A DNA stretch of 64,000 nt from Candidatus Rokuibacteriota bacterium (GTDB lineage Bacteria > Methylomirabilota > Methylomirabilia > Rokubacteriales > CSP1-6). The translations under genes and the position numbers were made by a program. Shown here in pieces: positions 1-8,316 of the stretch (its first letter is position 1; every line of letters starts with the position of its first letter). The stretch lies in NCBI GenBank assembly GCA_016184365.1, contig JACPCW010000092.1, positions 25,212 through 89,211 of the forward strand, read 5' to 3'. The notes under the pieces are model-generated. The model saw only the letters and a program-made list of their open reading frames with translations, was not told where the DNA came from and ran no database searches.

Positions 1-1
1 C

Positions 2-535
2 TTCTGCACCATGGTCGCGGTCGGCGGCCAGGCGATGCCGATCTTCTGGCTCGGGATCATGCTCATCATCATCTTCGCGGTGCAGCTCCGGCTGCTCCCC
101 GCGTCCGGCTACGGCACGTGGCAGCATTTCCTCATGCCGGCCTTCACCCTCGGCGCCTTCCTCGCCCCGATCACCATGCGCCTCGTCCGCTCGGGGCTCA
201 TCGACGTGATGAGCACCGAGTACATCAAGACCGCGCGCGCCAAGGGGCTCGGCGAGCGCATGGTGGTGGCCAAGCACGCCTTCCGCAACGCCTGCATCCC
301 GGTCATCACCGTGCTCGGTCTCCAGTTCGGGCAGTTGCTCGGCGGCGCCGTCGTGACGGAGACGGTGTTCGCGTGGCCCGGAGTGGCCACCCTGACCGTC
401 GAAGCCATCCGCAACCAGGACTTCCCGGTCGTGCAGTGCGCGGTGGTACTCCTCGCGCTCATCATCGTGACCGTGAACTTCATCGTCGACCTCGTGGTCG
501 GCCTGATCGACCCGCGCGTCCGGGTGGGCGCGTGA
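2..535 (+). CDS. Peptide-type ABC transporter permease, DppB-like, 5' end outside window
   Basis: Inner-membrane permease of a dipeptide/oligopeptide/nickel-type (PepT family) importer. Only the C-terminal part is present; the frame is open from base 2, so the gene begins upstream of the window. The segment has several hydrophobic helices and the EAA loop that docks on the ATPase (EYIKTARAKGLGE, around residue 70 of the visible part). It ends with the usual DPRVRVGA tail. A DppC-like gene follows after 16 bp, so this is one operon; the binding protein and ATPases presumably lie upstream. The substrate cannot be told from the permease. Confidence 0.93.
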   Translation, partial: FCTMVAVGGQAMPIFWLGIMLIIIFAVQLRLLPASGYGTWQHFLMPAFTLGAFLAPITMRLVRSGLIDVMSTEYIKTARAKGLGERMVVAKHAFRNACIPVITVLGLQFGQLLGGAVVTETVFAWPGVATLTVEAIRNQDFPVVQCAVVLLALIIVTVNFIVDLVVGLIDPRVRVGA

Positions 536-551
536 CGCCCGCGGCGCGCTG

Positions 552-1451
552 ATGGCGACGCTGGAGGCGACGCACGCCGGGTCGATGCCGGAGCCGACAG
601 GGCTCCAATCCGTGCGCCGTCGCCTCTGGCGCCTCAAGTGGGGCGTCGCGGCCGGCGTCGTGCTCGCGCTCATCGTCGCCTCCGCCGTGCTGGCGCCCTC
701 GATCGCCGGGCACGATCCGCTGCGGGTCAACATCAGGCACCGGCTCGTGCCGCCGGCGTGGATGAGCGGCGGGGACGCGGCCCACCTGCTCGGCACCGAC
801 CAGGTGGGCCGGGACCTGCTCTCGCGCATCCTCTACGGCGGACGTGTCTCGCTGGTCGTCGGCATCGCCGCCGTCTCGATCTCCTCGACCATCGGGGTCC
901 TGCTCGGCCTCGCCGCCGGGTACTTCGGCCGTCGCACCGACTGGGCGATCATGACCGCCGTGAACATCATGCTCACGTTCCCGTTCGTCCTGCTCGCCCT
1001 GTCCGTCATCGCGGTCATGGGTCCGAGCCTGCGGAACATGATCCTCGTGATCGGGGTCGCCGGCTGGCCGATCTACTGCCGCGTCGTCCGCGCGCAGACC
1101 CTCGCCATCCGCGAGCGGGAGTTCGTGCTCGCGGGGCTCGCGCTCGGCATGAGCCACGCGCGGATCGTGTTCCGGCAGATCCTGCCGAACGTGATCTCGC
1201 CGATCGTCGTCATCGCCACGCTCCAGATCGCGCAGGTCATCATCCTCGAGTCGTTCCTCTCCTTCCTCGGCCTCGGCATCCAGCCGCCCACGCCCGCGTG
1301 GGGCAACATGCTCGGCGAGGGCCGCATCTACATGCTCAACTCGTGGTGGATCGCCACCTTCCCCGGGCTCGCCATCTTCCTCACCACGCTCGTGATCAAC
1401 CTGATGGGCAATGCGCTGCGCGACTGGCTCGATCCGCACATGAAGCTCTGA
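552..1451 (+). CDS. Peptide-type ABC transporter permease, DppC-like
   Basis: Second permease subunit of the importer begun by the preceding gene; 299 aa, normal for DppC/OppC. It has an N-terminal membrane helix (about residues 30-52) and the family segment HLLGTDQVGRDLLSRILYGG near residues 78-97. Further helices follow, with an EAA loop (about 195-215) and the C-terminal WLDPH tail. The ATG start at 552 follows the upstream stop by 16 bp. The two permeases should form a heterodimer. Peptides, nickel or other solutes are all possible for the family. Confidence 0.94.
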   Translation: MATLEATHAGSMPEPTGLQSVRRRLWRLKWGVAAGVVLALIVASAVLAPSIAGHDPLRVNIRHRLVPPAWMSGGDAAHLLGTDQVGRDLLSRILYGGRVSLVVGIAAVSISSTIGVLLGLAAGYFGRRTDWAIMTAVNIMLTFPFVLLALSVIAVMGPSLRNMILVIGVAGWPIYCRVVRAQTLAIREREFVLAGLALGMSHARIVFRQILPNVISPIVVIATLQIAQVIILESFLSFLGLGIQPPTPAWGNMLGEGRIYMLNSWWIATFPGLAIFLTTLVINLMGNALRDWLDPHMKL

Positions 1452-1499
1452 CGCCGGCCCCCTTGACCGCCTCCCGGGCTTGGTTTCTCATCGGGCCCG

Positions 1500-1739
1500 A
1501 TGAACCGGACCGCCCGGCGCTCGGTCCTGGTCGCGATGCTCCCGCTCCTCCTGGCCGCCGCGGCCGTCGCCGCGGCGGACCCGCTCCGCGTCACCCGGGT
1601 CTTCAAGCTCGCCGACGTGGCCGGCGCGGTGGTGAACGGTCGCCTGCACGCCATCGTGTACGACAGCACGGCGCTGCACCACTTCGGCCGCTACCGTCCC
1701 GAGGCGGAGCGGGTGATCGAGTCCGTCCGGTTCAAGTAG
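1500..1739 (+). CDS. Small predicted secreted protein, unknown
   Basis: Short 79-aa product with a clear Sec-type signal peptide: a basic N-terminus, a long Leu/Ala stretch and an AAA-type cleavage region near residue 26. The mature part is about 53 residues, has no cysteines, and I do not recognise a domain. Its stop codon overlaps the 3' end of the convergent cupin gene by 8 bp. It lies 48 bp after the permease gene and could be a distal operon member. The reading frame is short, so it may be a remnant. Confidence 0.5.
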   Translation: MNRTARRSVLVAMLPLLLAAAAVAAADPLRVTRVFKLADVAGAVVNGRLHAIVYDSTALHHFGRYRPEAERVIESVRFK

Positions 1740-2124
1740 CCGGCGCGTCGGAGGCAACCGCCGCGGCGCCGAGCCCCGTCCCCGCCCGGCGATACTCCTC
1801 GCGCGGCGGCGCGAAGATGTCGAGCACGACGCACCGCGAATCGAGCGTGCGGCCGCCGTGGGCAACGTTCGGCGGCGTCTGCCAGAACTCGCCGGCCTTC
1901 ACGTGGTGCTCCACGCCGTCCTGGATGCGGATCCATTCCCCTTCGAGACAGACGCCCCATTGCTCCTGGGGGTGCGAATGGACCGGCGACGTCGAATGCG
2001 GCTCGATCGTCACGACGGACAGCATCGCGTGCACGCCGGGAAACACGCGCGCGCGTACGCCCGGCGCCAGCTCGCGCTCGATCCCGCCCTCGCGCAACCG
2101 ATGGAAGCAGCCCTCGTCGATCAT
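1732..2124 (-). CDS. Single-domain cupin protein
   Basis: Small beta-barrel protein (130 aa) with the cupin metal-binding motif HSHPQEQWG (His49, His51, Glu54) and the second-motif histidine at about residue 89. Such proteins bind Fe, Mn or Zn and act as isomerases, dioxygenases or ligand sensors; the reaction here cannot be assigned. I chose the ATG at 2124 because GGAGGT lies five bases upstream; a GTG at 2130 is also in frame. It is convergent with the small secreted protein and divergent from the PilZ gene. Confidence 0.82.
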   Translation of the reverse strand: MIDEGCFHRLREGGIERELAPGVRARVFPGVHAMLSVVTIEPHSTSPVHSHPQEQWGVCLEGEWIRIQDGVEHHVKAGEFWQTPPNVAHGGRTLDSRCVVLDIFAPPREEYRRAGTGLGAAAVASDAPAT

Positions 2125-2182
2125 CGGCACCTCCGGAGCGCGCTCGCGCGCGCTAGAATCGTCGTGTGCGTTGGATCATCGC

Positions 2183-2491
2183 ATGAGCACCGCGCCCACC
2201 GGCGGCGAGCGCCGCGCGCATCCGCGACGTCCCGTGCAATGGCCGGCACGCATCTGGATCGGCGCCGACACCCTCGTCGGCCTCGCGATCGACGTCAGCG
2301 AGCAGGGACTGTGCATCGCCACGGCGCCGACGTCGTCCGTGAAGGTCGGCAGCTCGTATCGGATCGAGCTGCTCGCCGAGCAGGGCGCCGAGATCGCGTT
2401 CAACGGCGAGGTGCGCCACGTCACCGAGCGGCGCATCGGCGTGCACGCCGTGCAGATCGTGCTCCCGCGTTTACACATCGCCCGCGACTGA
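2183..2491 (+). CDS. PilZ domain protein
   Basis: Stand-alone PilZ domain of 102 aa. It starts with GGERRAHPRR, an arginine-rich RxxxR-type segment that binds cyclic di-GMP in this family. It continues with DVSEQGLCIAT, which matches the D/NxSxxG motif. Both c-di-GMP contact motifs are therefore present, so ligand binding is likely. No output domain is attached and the target is unknown. The ATG at 2183 gives the family-typical N-terminus; the frame is open further upstream but with no PilZ-like sequence. Confidence 0.8.
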   Translation: MSTAPTGGERRAHPRRPVQWPARIWIGADTLVGLAIDVSEQGLCIATAPTSSVKVGSSYRIELLAEQGAEIAFNGEVRHVTERRIGVHAVQIVLPRLHIARD

Positions 2492-2535
2492 TTAGACTAG
2501 CCGTCACTCCGACCGATCCGCTGCCGGGAGGTTTC

Positions 2536-4002
2536 GTGCGCTTCTTCGTCGCGATGTTCTCTCACGAGACGAACACGTTCAGCACCATCGCGACCGATCG
2601 CCGGCAGTTCGAGGCGCGCGATCTCCGCTACGGCGGGGAAATCCTCGAGAGGTACCGCGGCACGGGCACCTGCCTCGGCGGGATGATCGACGCCGCCGCC
2701 GCGCGCGGCGTGACGCTCGTGCCGTCGGTCGCGGCGTCCGCCTCACCCGCCGGCCGCGTCACCAAGGACGTCTGCGCCCACGTGACCGAACGCGTGCTGG
2801 CGGATCTCGCGTCGAGCGGAGCGTGCGACGGCATCCTGCTCGACCTGCACGGCGCCATGGTTCCCGAAGGCTCCGAGGACGGCGAAGGCGATCTGCTCCG
2901 CGCCGTCCGGCAGGCGGTCGGGCCGCACACACCCATGGCGGTCACGCTCGATTTCCACGGCAACATCACGCGCGACATGGTCACGCGCGCGACGCTGCTC
3001 CACGGATACAAGACGTATCCGCACATCGACATGGCCGAGCGCGGGCGCGAGGCGACGGAGCGGCTGCTCGACGTCGTCGCCGGCCGGCTGAAGCCGACCG
3101 TCGCGCTGCGCCAGCCGGCGCTGCTGCCGCCGCTCGGCACCCAGGGCACGGCGCGCGGTCCGATGCGGCGCCTCTACGATCGCGCCGGGGAGATGGAGCG
3201 CGACCCGCGCGTGATCTCGATCTCGATCTTCGCCGGCTTCCCGCTCGCGGACATCCGCGACGCCGGCCTGAGCGTCTACGTCGTCACGCACGACGACCAG
3301 GCGCTCGCGGACCGGCTCGCCGGCGAGCTCGCCGATCTGGCATGGACGCATCGCGCGGAGTTCGTGCACTCGGCGCCGCCGGTCCGTGACGCCGTCGCCC
3401 GCGCGCTCGCGATCGACGGCCGGCCGGTCATTCTCGCCGACATGGCGGACAACACGGGCGGCGGCGCCTCCGGCGACGGCACGGAGATCCTGCGCGAGCT
3501 CCTGCGCGTGGGCGCCCGGTCGGCGACCGTCGCGTGCATCTGGGATGCGGACGCCGCGGCCGCGTGTGCGCGCGCGGGTGTGGGCGCGACGGTCACGCTC
3601 GACGTCGGCGGCAAGGTCGACGACCGGCACGGTGCGCCGGTGCGCGTCACCGGCCGCGTCCGCACGCTCTCCGACGGGCGCTTCGTTCACAAGGGGCCGA
3701 TGATGCGCGGCCTCGAGGGCCGGCTCGGCACGACGGCGGTGCTCGACGTCGACGACGTGAAGATCATCCTCATCTCGCTCCGGTGGCAGACGCTCGATCC
3801 GGAGATGATCCGCTTCGTCGGCATCGACCCGACCACCGAGAGGATCCTCGTCGTGAAATCGACGATCCACTACCGCGCGGCATTCGAGCCGATCGCGCAC
3901 GAGATCGTGGAGGTCGACGCGCCGGGCCTGTCGTCGTCGAACCTGGCGCGGTTCCACTTCACGCACGTGCGCCGTCCGATCTTCCCGCTCGACCCGCTGT
4001 GA
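2536..4002 (+). CDS. M81 family metallopeptidase (MlrC-like)
   Basis: 488-aa protein of the M81 family, whose founder MlrC degrades linearised microcystin; most members are uncharacterised amide or peptide hydrolases. The N-terminal FSHETNTFS motif (His10, Glu11) is the family's likely zinc-site segment. LDLHGAM (about 100) and the glycine-rich segment DNTGGGASGD (about 305) are also typical. The GTG start at 2536 follows GGGAGG at a good distance. It may handle peptides brought in by the upstream importer, but that is only suggested by proximity. Confidence 0.88.
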   Translation: MRFFVAMFSHETNTFSTIATDRRQFEARDLRYGGEILERYRGTGTCLGGMIDAAAARGVTLVPSVAASASPAGRVTKDVCAHVTERVLADLASSGACDGILLDLHGAMVPEGSEDGEGDLLRAVRQAVGPHTPMAVTLDFHGNITRDMVTRATLLHGYKTYPHIDMAERGREATERLLDVVAGRLKPTVALRQPALLPPLGTQGTARGPMRRLYDRAGEMERDPRVISISIFAGFPLADIRDAGLSVYVVTHDDQALADRLAGELADLAWTHRAEFVHSAPPVRDAVARALAIDGRPVILADMADNTGGGASGDGTEILRELLRVGARSATVACIWDADAAAACARAGVGATVTLDVGGKVDDRHGAPVRVTGRVRTLSDGRFVHKGPMMRGLEGRLGTTAVLDVDDVKIILISLRWQTLDPEMIRFVGIDPTTERILVVKSTIHYRAAFEPIAHEIVEVDAPGLSSSNLARFHFTHVRRPIFPLDPL

Positions 4003-4030
4003 GTACGGGCACGACGCCCGACAATACCGA

Positions 4031-4105
4031 TGTCGAGGAGCGCCACGGCTCCGCCGGGGCGCTGCCGAGCGTTGGGGGGTTTGGGGGCCATTTCGGGGCC
4101 TCCAT
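4031..4105 (-). repeat. Two-hairpin intergenic repeat, single copy, minus orientation
   Basis: Read on the minus strand, this copy has the first stem GGAGGCC / GGCCCCC around a CCGAAAT loop, a C-rich linker, and a second GC-rich hairpin built on CCGGCGGAGCCG. It belongs to the family found at 14.3, 16.4, 27.5, 28.6, 32.6 and 59.5 kb. Here it fills the gap between the M81 peptidase and the DUF1054 gene. Confidence 0.75.
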
Positions 4106-4127
4106 CCAAGTAAATAAAGGGAGTTCG

Positions 4128-4760
4128 ATGATGGCGTCCGCAGCCTTCCGGCCCGCCGATTTCAGGGTCTTCGAGGTGAAGGGATTCCAGGCGCGCATGG
4201 CGGAGATCAGGGAGCGCGTCCGCCCGAAGCTCGAGGCGCTCGGCCAGAGCCTCACGCCGGCCATCGCGCGCACGACGGCCGGCGACGCGTTCGCGCACGT
4301 CGCGAAGCACGCCCGCCGGACGGTGAACCCGCCGGACGACACGTGGGTCGCGTTCGGGCCCGACGCGCGCGGCTACAAGAAGCACCCGCATTTCAAGGTC
4401 GCCGTGTCGCGGAACTCCGTGCGCTTTCTGTTCGAGATCGGTCCGGAGTTCGCCGACAAGAAGCGCTGGGCGGCGGCCTGGAAGAAGAGCGCGCCGAAGC
4501 TCGGGCCGGTCCTCGGCGGCATCAAGGGCCTCGCCTGGTTTCAGAACGAGCACGACGAGGAGCCGGCGCAGCCGCTCGCGGATCTCCGCGGCGATGCGTT
4601 CACGGCGCTCGCCGACGAGCTCGTGCGCACGCGCGACGGCCAGCTCGTGATCGGGCGCGCCGTGTCGGCGACCGAAGCCGCGCACTGGAGCGAGGCGGAA
4701 TACCGCACCGCCGCGCTCGAGACGTTTCGCGCGCTCGCGCCGCTCTACCGTCTCAAGTGA
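4128..4760 (+). CDS. DUF1054 (YktB) family protein
   Basis: 210-aa cytosolic protein resembling the DUF1054/YktB family: an N-terminal FRPADFRVFEVKGF segment, a central GYKKHPHFKVAVS stretch and a C-terminal region ending in LAPLYRLK. The family has no established function. Two adjacent ATGs (4128 and 4131) follow a purine-rich ribosome site (AAAGGGAG, about 4117); I used the first. The stop codon overlaps the GTG start of the HAD gene, so the two are translationally coupled. An intergenic repeat lies just upstream. Confidence 0.75.
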   Translation: MMASAAFRPADFRVFEVKGFQARMAEIRERVRPKLEALGQSLTPAIARTTAGDAFAHVAKHARRTVNPPDDTWVAFGPDARGYKKHPHFKVAVSRNSVRFLFEIGPEFADKKRWAAAWKKSAPKLGPVLGGIKGLAWFQNEHDEEPAQPLADLRGDAFTALADELVRTRDGQLVIGRAVSATEAAHWSEAEYRTAALETFRALAPLYRLK

Positions 4761-5413
4761 CGGGCCTCGCCCGGGCCGCCGAGGCCGTCGTCTTCGACAT
4801 GGACGGCGTCCTCATCGATTCGGGCGCGCACCATCGCGCGGCGTGGCGCGCGCTGCTCGACGAGCTCGGCGTCGAGCCCGCCCCGGACTTCTGGCGCCTC
4901 ACGATCGGCCGGCCGGCCGAAGAGGCCGTGCCGCTCGTGCTCGGCGCCGACGTCTCGCCGGACCAGGCGTGGCGGCTCGCGTATCGCAAGCGCCAGCACT
5001 ACGTCCGCTTCGCCAGTCGCGGGATGCAGCCGGTCCCCGGGGTCACGGCATTCGTCGAGAGGCTCGCGCGCGCCGGTGTGCCGTGCGCGGTCGCGACGTC
5101 CGCCTCGTCCACCGACGTCTACGACCTGCTCGCCGAGATCGGGGTCGCCACCCGCTTCGGCGCGATCGTCACCGCCGACGACGTGCGGTTCGGCAAGCCG
5201 CATCCCGAGGTGTACGTGCGCGCCGCGCGCGCGATCGCCAAGGACCCGGCGCGCTGCGTCGCGTTCGAAGACTCCGTCGTCGGCGTGCAGGCCGCCCGCG
5301 CGGCCGGCATGACGGTCATCGGCGTGACGACCGCGTATCTCGAAGACGAGCTGCGGCAGGCCGGCGCCGCCGCCACGATCCCGAGCTTCGAAGGGCTCGG
5401 CTGGCCGCTGTGA
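4757..5413 (+). CDS. HAD-superfamily hydrolase, beta-phosphoglucomutase-like
   Basis: 218-aa phosphatase or phosphomutase of HAD subfamily IA. It carries motif I DMDGVLIDS (nucleophile Asp14, acid/base Asp16), motif II VATSASS, motif III lysine in FGKPHPEVYV and motif IV FEDSVVGVQAA. An alpha-helical cap lies between motifs I and II. Likely substrates are sugar phosphates, but the family is promiscuous. The GTG start (4757) sits within the GTGA overlap with the DUF1054 stop. Confidence 0.88.
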   Translation: MTGLARAAEAVVFDMDGVLIDSGAHHRAAWRALLDELGVEPAPDFWRLTIGRPAEEAVPLVLGADVSPDQAWRLAYRKRQHYVRFASRGMQPVPGVTAFVERLARAGVPCAVATSASSTDVYDLLAEIGVATRFGAIVTADDVRFGKPHPEVYVRAARAIAKDPARCVAFEDSVVGVQAARAAGMTVIGVTTAYLEDELRQAGAAATIPSFEGLGWPL

Positions 5414-5468
5414 CCTCGTTCGCCGCCGTGTTAACGTACGGCCACTTTCGGCCCAGGAGGCCACTCCC

Positions 5469-6791
5469 ATGAGACGTGTACGCGTGCTGCTGGCCGTCGT
5501 CCTCGTTGCCGCCGTGGCGTTCGCGACGGTGCCCGGACGTGATGCCGGCGCCCAGGGACAGACGATCAAGATCGGCGTCCTCTTCGACCATTCGGGACCG
5601 TTCGCGGCCGCGGGCTCGCTGAACGTCTGGCGCGGCGCCAAGATGATGATCGACCTCACGAACGAGAAGGGCGGCGTGCTCGGCAAGTACAAGATCGTCC
5701 AGGTCGACGGCGACAGCCAGTCGAAGACCGAGGCGGCGATCAACGAGGCCGAGCGCCTCCTGAACGTCGAGAAGGTCGACATCCTCGCCGGCGTCTACTC
5801 GAGCGCCCACGCCGTGCCGCTCGCCGAGAAGGTCGACAAGCAGAAGAAGTTCCTCTGGATCACCACGGCCATCGCCGATGCCGTCTTCAAGGACCGCAAC
5901 CTCCAGTACGCCTTCCGGCCCCAGACGAACAGCGGCCTCTTCGGCGAGGCGTCGGTGCAGTACGTCGCGTCGCACTCTTCCGCGAAGCTCAAGCGTGCGG
6001 TGAAGGAGCTCCGCGTCGCCATCATTTACGAGGACGGCCCGTACGGCGCCGGCGTGGCGTCCTCGAACGAGTCCGAGGCCAAGAAGCAGGGCATGCAGAT
6101 CACGCTCAAGGAGGGATACTCGGCGCAGGCGCCCGACCTCTCCTCGCTCGTGACGAAGCTTCGCGCGGCCCGGCCCGACGTGCTCTTCCACACCGGCTAC
6201 AACCCGGACATCGCGCTCTTCCTCCGGCAGGCGAAGGAGCAGGGCCTGCGCGTGAAGGCGTACATCGGCCACGGCGCCGGCCACAGCCAGCTGAACAAGC
6301 TGAAAGAAGCGTTCGGGAACGACATCGAGGCCTTCCACACGGTCGACCCGCCGGCCGCGCAGCTCGTCGACGCGAAGAAGCTCAAGACGGGCCTGGGCGC
6401 GCTGACGAACGAGATGGTGAAGCGCTACAAGACGTTCGAGCCGGCGATGGCGCGCGACGCGATCGCGCCGCACGTCTCGATGGGCTTCAACAACATGCAT
6501 GTCCTGTTGAACGACGTGTTGCCGCGCGCCATCCAGAAGCACGGCGGCTTCGGGCCGGACGCGCTCGCGAAGGCGGCGCGCGAGACCGACATCCCCGAGG
6601 GTGGCACGATGCAGGGCTACGGCGTGAAGTTCCACCCGCCCGGCCATGCGATGGCGGGTCAGAACATGCGCGCCTTCGCCGCGGTCTTCCAGGTGCAGGA
6701 AGGCACCTTCAAGCACGTGTTCCCCGAGGTCATCGCGACCGGCGCGCCCATCCTTCCGCTCCCGGCGTCGTCGCCGTGGGCAGCGCGGTAG
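5469..6791 (+). CDS. livK: Branched-chain amino-acid-type ABC substrate-binding protein
   Basis: Periplasmic binding protein of the LivJ/LivK type (peripla_BP_6 fold), 440 aa, with a signal peptide ending near residue 29 (DAGAQG). The mature protein opens with IKIGVLFDHSGPFAAAGS, the usual ligand-pocket strand and loop. An AGGAGG site at about 5455-5460 sets the ATG at 5469. It heads the livK-G-F-H-M block. Homologues in this lineage bind many acids, amides and aromatics, so branched-chain amino acids are only the default guess. A strong hairpin follows the stop. Confidence 0.92.
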   Translation: MRRVRVLLAVVLVAAVAFATVPGRDAGAQGQTIKIGVLFDHSGPFAAAGSLNVWRGAKMMIDLTNEKGGVLGKYKIVQVDGDSQSKTEAAINEAERLLNVEKVDILAGVYSSAHAVPLAEKVDKQKKFLWITTAIADAVFKDRNLQYAFRPQTNSGLFGEASVQYVASHSSAKLKRAVKELRVAIIYEDGPYGAGVASSNESEAKKQGMQITLKEGYSAQAPDLSSLVTKLRAARPDVLFHTGYNPDIALFLRQAKEQGLRVKAYIGHGAGHSQLNKLKEAFGNDIEAFHTVDPPAAQLVDAKKLKTGLGALTNEMVKRYKTFEPAMARDAIAPHVSMGFNNMHVLLNDVLPRAIQKHGGFGPDALAKAARETDIPEGGTMQGYGVKFHPPGHAMAGQNMRAFAAVFQVQEGTFKHVFPEVIATGAPILPLPASSPWAAR

Positions 6792-6812
6792 AGGGGGGCT
6801 TCGCCCCCCTCT
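6790..6812 (+). terminator. Strong hairpin after livK
   Basis: Perfect 9-bp stem (AGAGGGGGG / CCCCCCTCT) closed by the 5-base loop CTTCG, immediately at the livK stop. No U-tract follows, only a short TAATAT, so it may attenuate or protect the mRNA 3' end rather than fully terminate. This would allow more binding protein than membrane subunits to be made. Confidence 0.6.
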
Positions 6813-6831
6813 AATATCTCCCCCACGGATT

Positions 6832-6850
6832 GCGCGGGCGAAGCCCGCGC
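6832..6850 (+). repeat. Second hairpin between livK and livG
   Basis: Perfect 8-bp stem GCGCGGGC / GCCCGCGC with a GAA loop, 19 bases after the livK hairpin. It lies upstream of the livG start at 6878 and could be part of the same processing or attenuation signal. Confidence 0.5.
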
Positions 6851-6877
6851 TCGAAGCGTCCGACACTACGCGAGCCG

Positions 6878-7609
6878 ATGCTCACAGTCAGCCGATTGAC
6901 CAAGCGGTTCGGGGGCTTCACGGCCCTGAACGAGGTGTCGTTCGAGGTCAAGGAAGGCGAGATCCTCGGCCTCATCGGCCCGAACGGGTCAGGCAAGACG
7001 ACGTGCTTCAACTGCGTGTCCGGGGTCCTCGCCCCGACCGCGGGGACGATCCGCTTCCTCGGCGACGACATCGCCGGCCTCACGCCGGACCGGATCTGTC
7101 ACCGCGGACTCACGCGCACGTTCCAGATCCCGCGCCCGTTCCGCAAACTCTCGATCGCCGACAACGTCGCCGTCGCGGCGCATTACGGCGCGACCGAGCG
7201 GACGTCGGAAGCCGAAGCGCGGCGTCGCGCGCTCCAGGTGCTCGACCTCGTCGGGCTGCCGACCGATTCGGCGGCGCTGCCGACACAGCTCGGCGCCGGC
7301 GGCCTGAAGAAGCTCGAGCTCGCGCGCGCGCTCGCGACGGGCCCGAAGCTCCTGCTCGCCGACGAAAGTCTCGGCGGCCTCGACCCCGGCGAGATGGCGA
7401 GCGCCGCCGACATGCTGCGCCGCGTGCGCGGCGAGCTCGGCATCACGATCGTCTGGGTCGAGCACATCATGGCGACGCTGATGCGCGTGGTCGACCGGGT
7501 CGTCGTCCTCGACCATGGCGAGAAGATCGCCGAAGGCCGTCCCCGCGACGTCGCGGAGGATCCGCGCGTGATCGAGGCCTACCTCGGCGAAAAGATCGTC
7601 CTGGAATGA
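6878..7609 (+). CDS. livG: Branched-chain amino-acid-type ABC ATPase, LivG
   Basis: 243-aa ATP-binding subunit. Walker A is GPNGSGKTT (about 34-42) and Walker B LLLADES (about 161-167). The switch His is in VEHIM and the D-loop is GGLDPGE. The ABC signature is unusual, LGAGGLKKLELA in place of LSxGQ, and Walker B ends in DES rather than DEP. The ATG at 6878 gives the family-standard N-terminus; an upstream in-frame ATG at 6830 lies within the hairpin region and is unlikely. The 3' end overlaps livF by ATGA. Confidence 0.92.
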   Translation: MLTVSRLTKRFGGFTALNEVSFEVKEGEILGLIGPNGSGKTTCFNCVSGVLAPTAGTIRFLGDDIAGLTPDRICHRGLTRTFQIPRPFRKLSIADNVAVAAHYGATERTSEAEARRRALQVLDLVGLPTDSAALPTQLGAGGLKKLELARALATGPKLLLADESLGGLDPGEMASAADMLRRVRGELGITIVWVEHIMATLMRVVDRVVVLDHGEKIAEGRPRDVAEDPRVIEAYLGEKIVLE

Positions 7610-8316
7610 GCATGCTCGAGCTCCGGAACGTCACCGCCGGGTACGGCGCGTTCACCGCGCTCTGGGACGTCACGCTCGCGGTCGAGCGCGGCGAGGCCGT
7701 CGCCGTCGTCGGCCCGAACGGCGCCGGAAAGACGACGCTGCTGCGCGTGATCTCCGGCGTGATCGCGCCGCGCGGCGGCGACTTCGTGTTCGAAGACGCA
7801 CCGCTCGGCGGCCGGCCGGCGCACGAGATCGTCGCGCACGGCATCGCGCACGTTCCCGAAGGGCGCCGGCTCTTCCCCGCCCTCACCGTCACCGAGAACC
7901 TCAAGATGGGCGCGTTTCTCCGTTCGGCGCGCAAGGACTTCCGTGACAGCCTCGAGCGCGTGTATGCGCTCTTCCCCGTGCTCGCGGAACGGCATCGGCA
8001 GCGCGCCGGCAGCCTGTCCGGCGGCGAGCAGCAGATGCTCGCCGTCGGACGCGCGCTCATGTCGCGGCCGCGCCTGATCCTGTTCGACGAGCCGTCGATG
8101 GGTCTGGCGCCCGTGATGGTGCTGCGGCTCTTCGATCTGATCCGCCGCGTGCGCGAAGAGGGCTACACGATCCTCATCGTCGAGCAGAACGTCCGGCAGG
8201 TGCTGAAGCTCGTCGATCGCGCGTACCTGCTCGAGGTCGGCCGCGTCAAGATGCACGGACGCGCGGCGGAGCTCAGCGAGCAGGACTTCGTCCGGAAGGC
8301 GTACGTCGGCCTGTGA
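7606..8316 (+). CDS. livF: Branched-chain amino-acid-type ABC ATPase, LivF
   Basis: 236-aa second ATPase. It has Walker A GPNGAGKTT (about 36-44), the family PEGRRLFPALTVTENL segment, the signature LSGGEQQML and Walker B with DEPSMGLAP. All catalytic motifs are canonical, unlike LivG, so the ATPase pair may have one degenerate site. The start ATG at 7606 overlaps the livG stop; a second ATG two codons on is possible. Its stop overlaps the GTG start of livH. Confidence 0.94.
   Translation: MSMLELRNVTAGYGAFTALWDVTLAVERGEAVAVVGPNGAGKTTLLRVISGVIAPRGGDFVFEDAPLGGRPAHEIVAHGIAHVPEGRRLFPALTVTENLKMGAFLRSARKDFRDSLERVYALFPVLAERHRQRAGSLSGGEQQMLAVGRALMSRPRLILFDEPSMGLAPVMVLRLFDLIRRVREEGYTILIVEQNVRQVLKLVDRAYLLEVGRVKMHGRAAELSEQDFVRKAYVGL

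Noticed and set aside
480..1439. Long minus-strand frame opposite the DppC gene
   Set aside because: Arg/Asp/His-rich shadow frame produced by high GC codon usage; no domain, overlaps a clear gene. Many others like it were left out.
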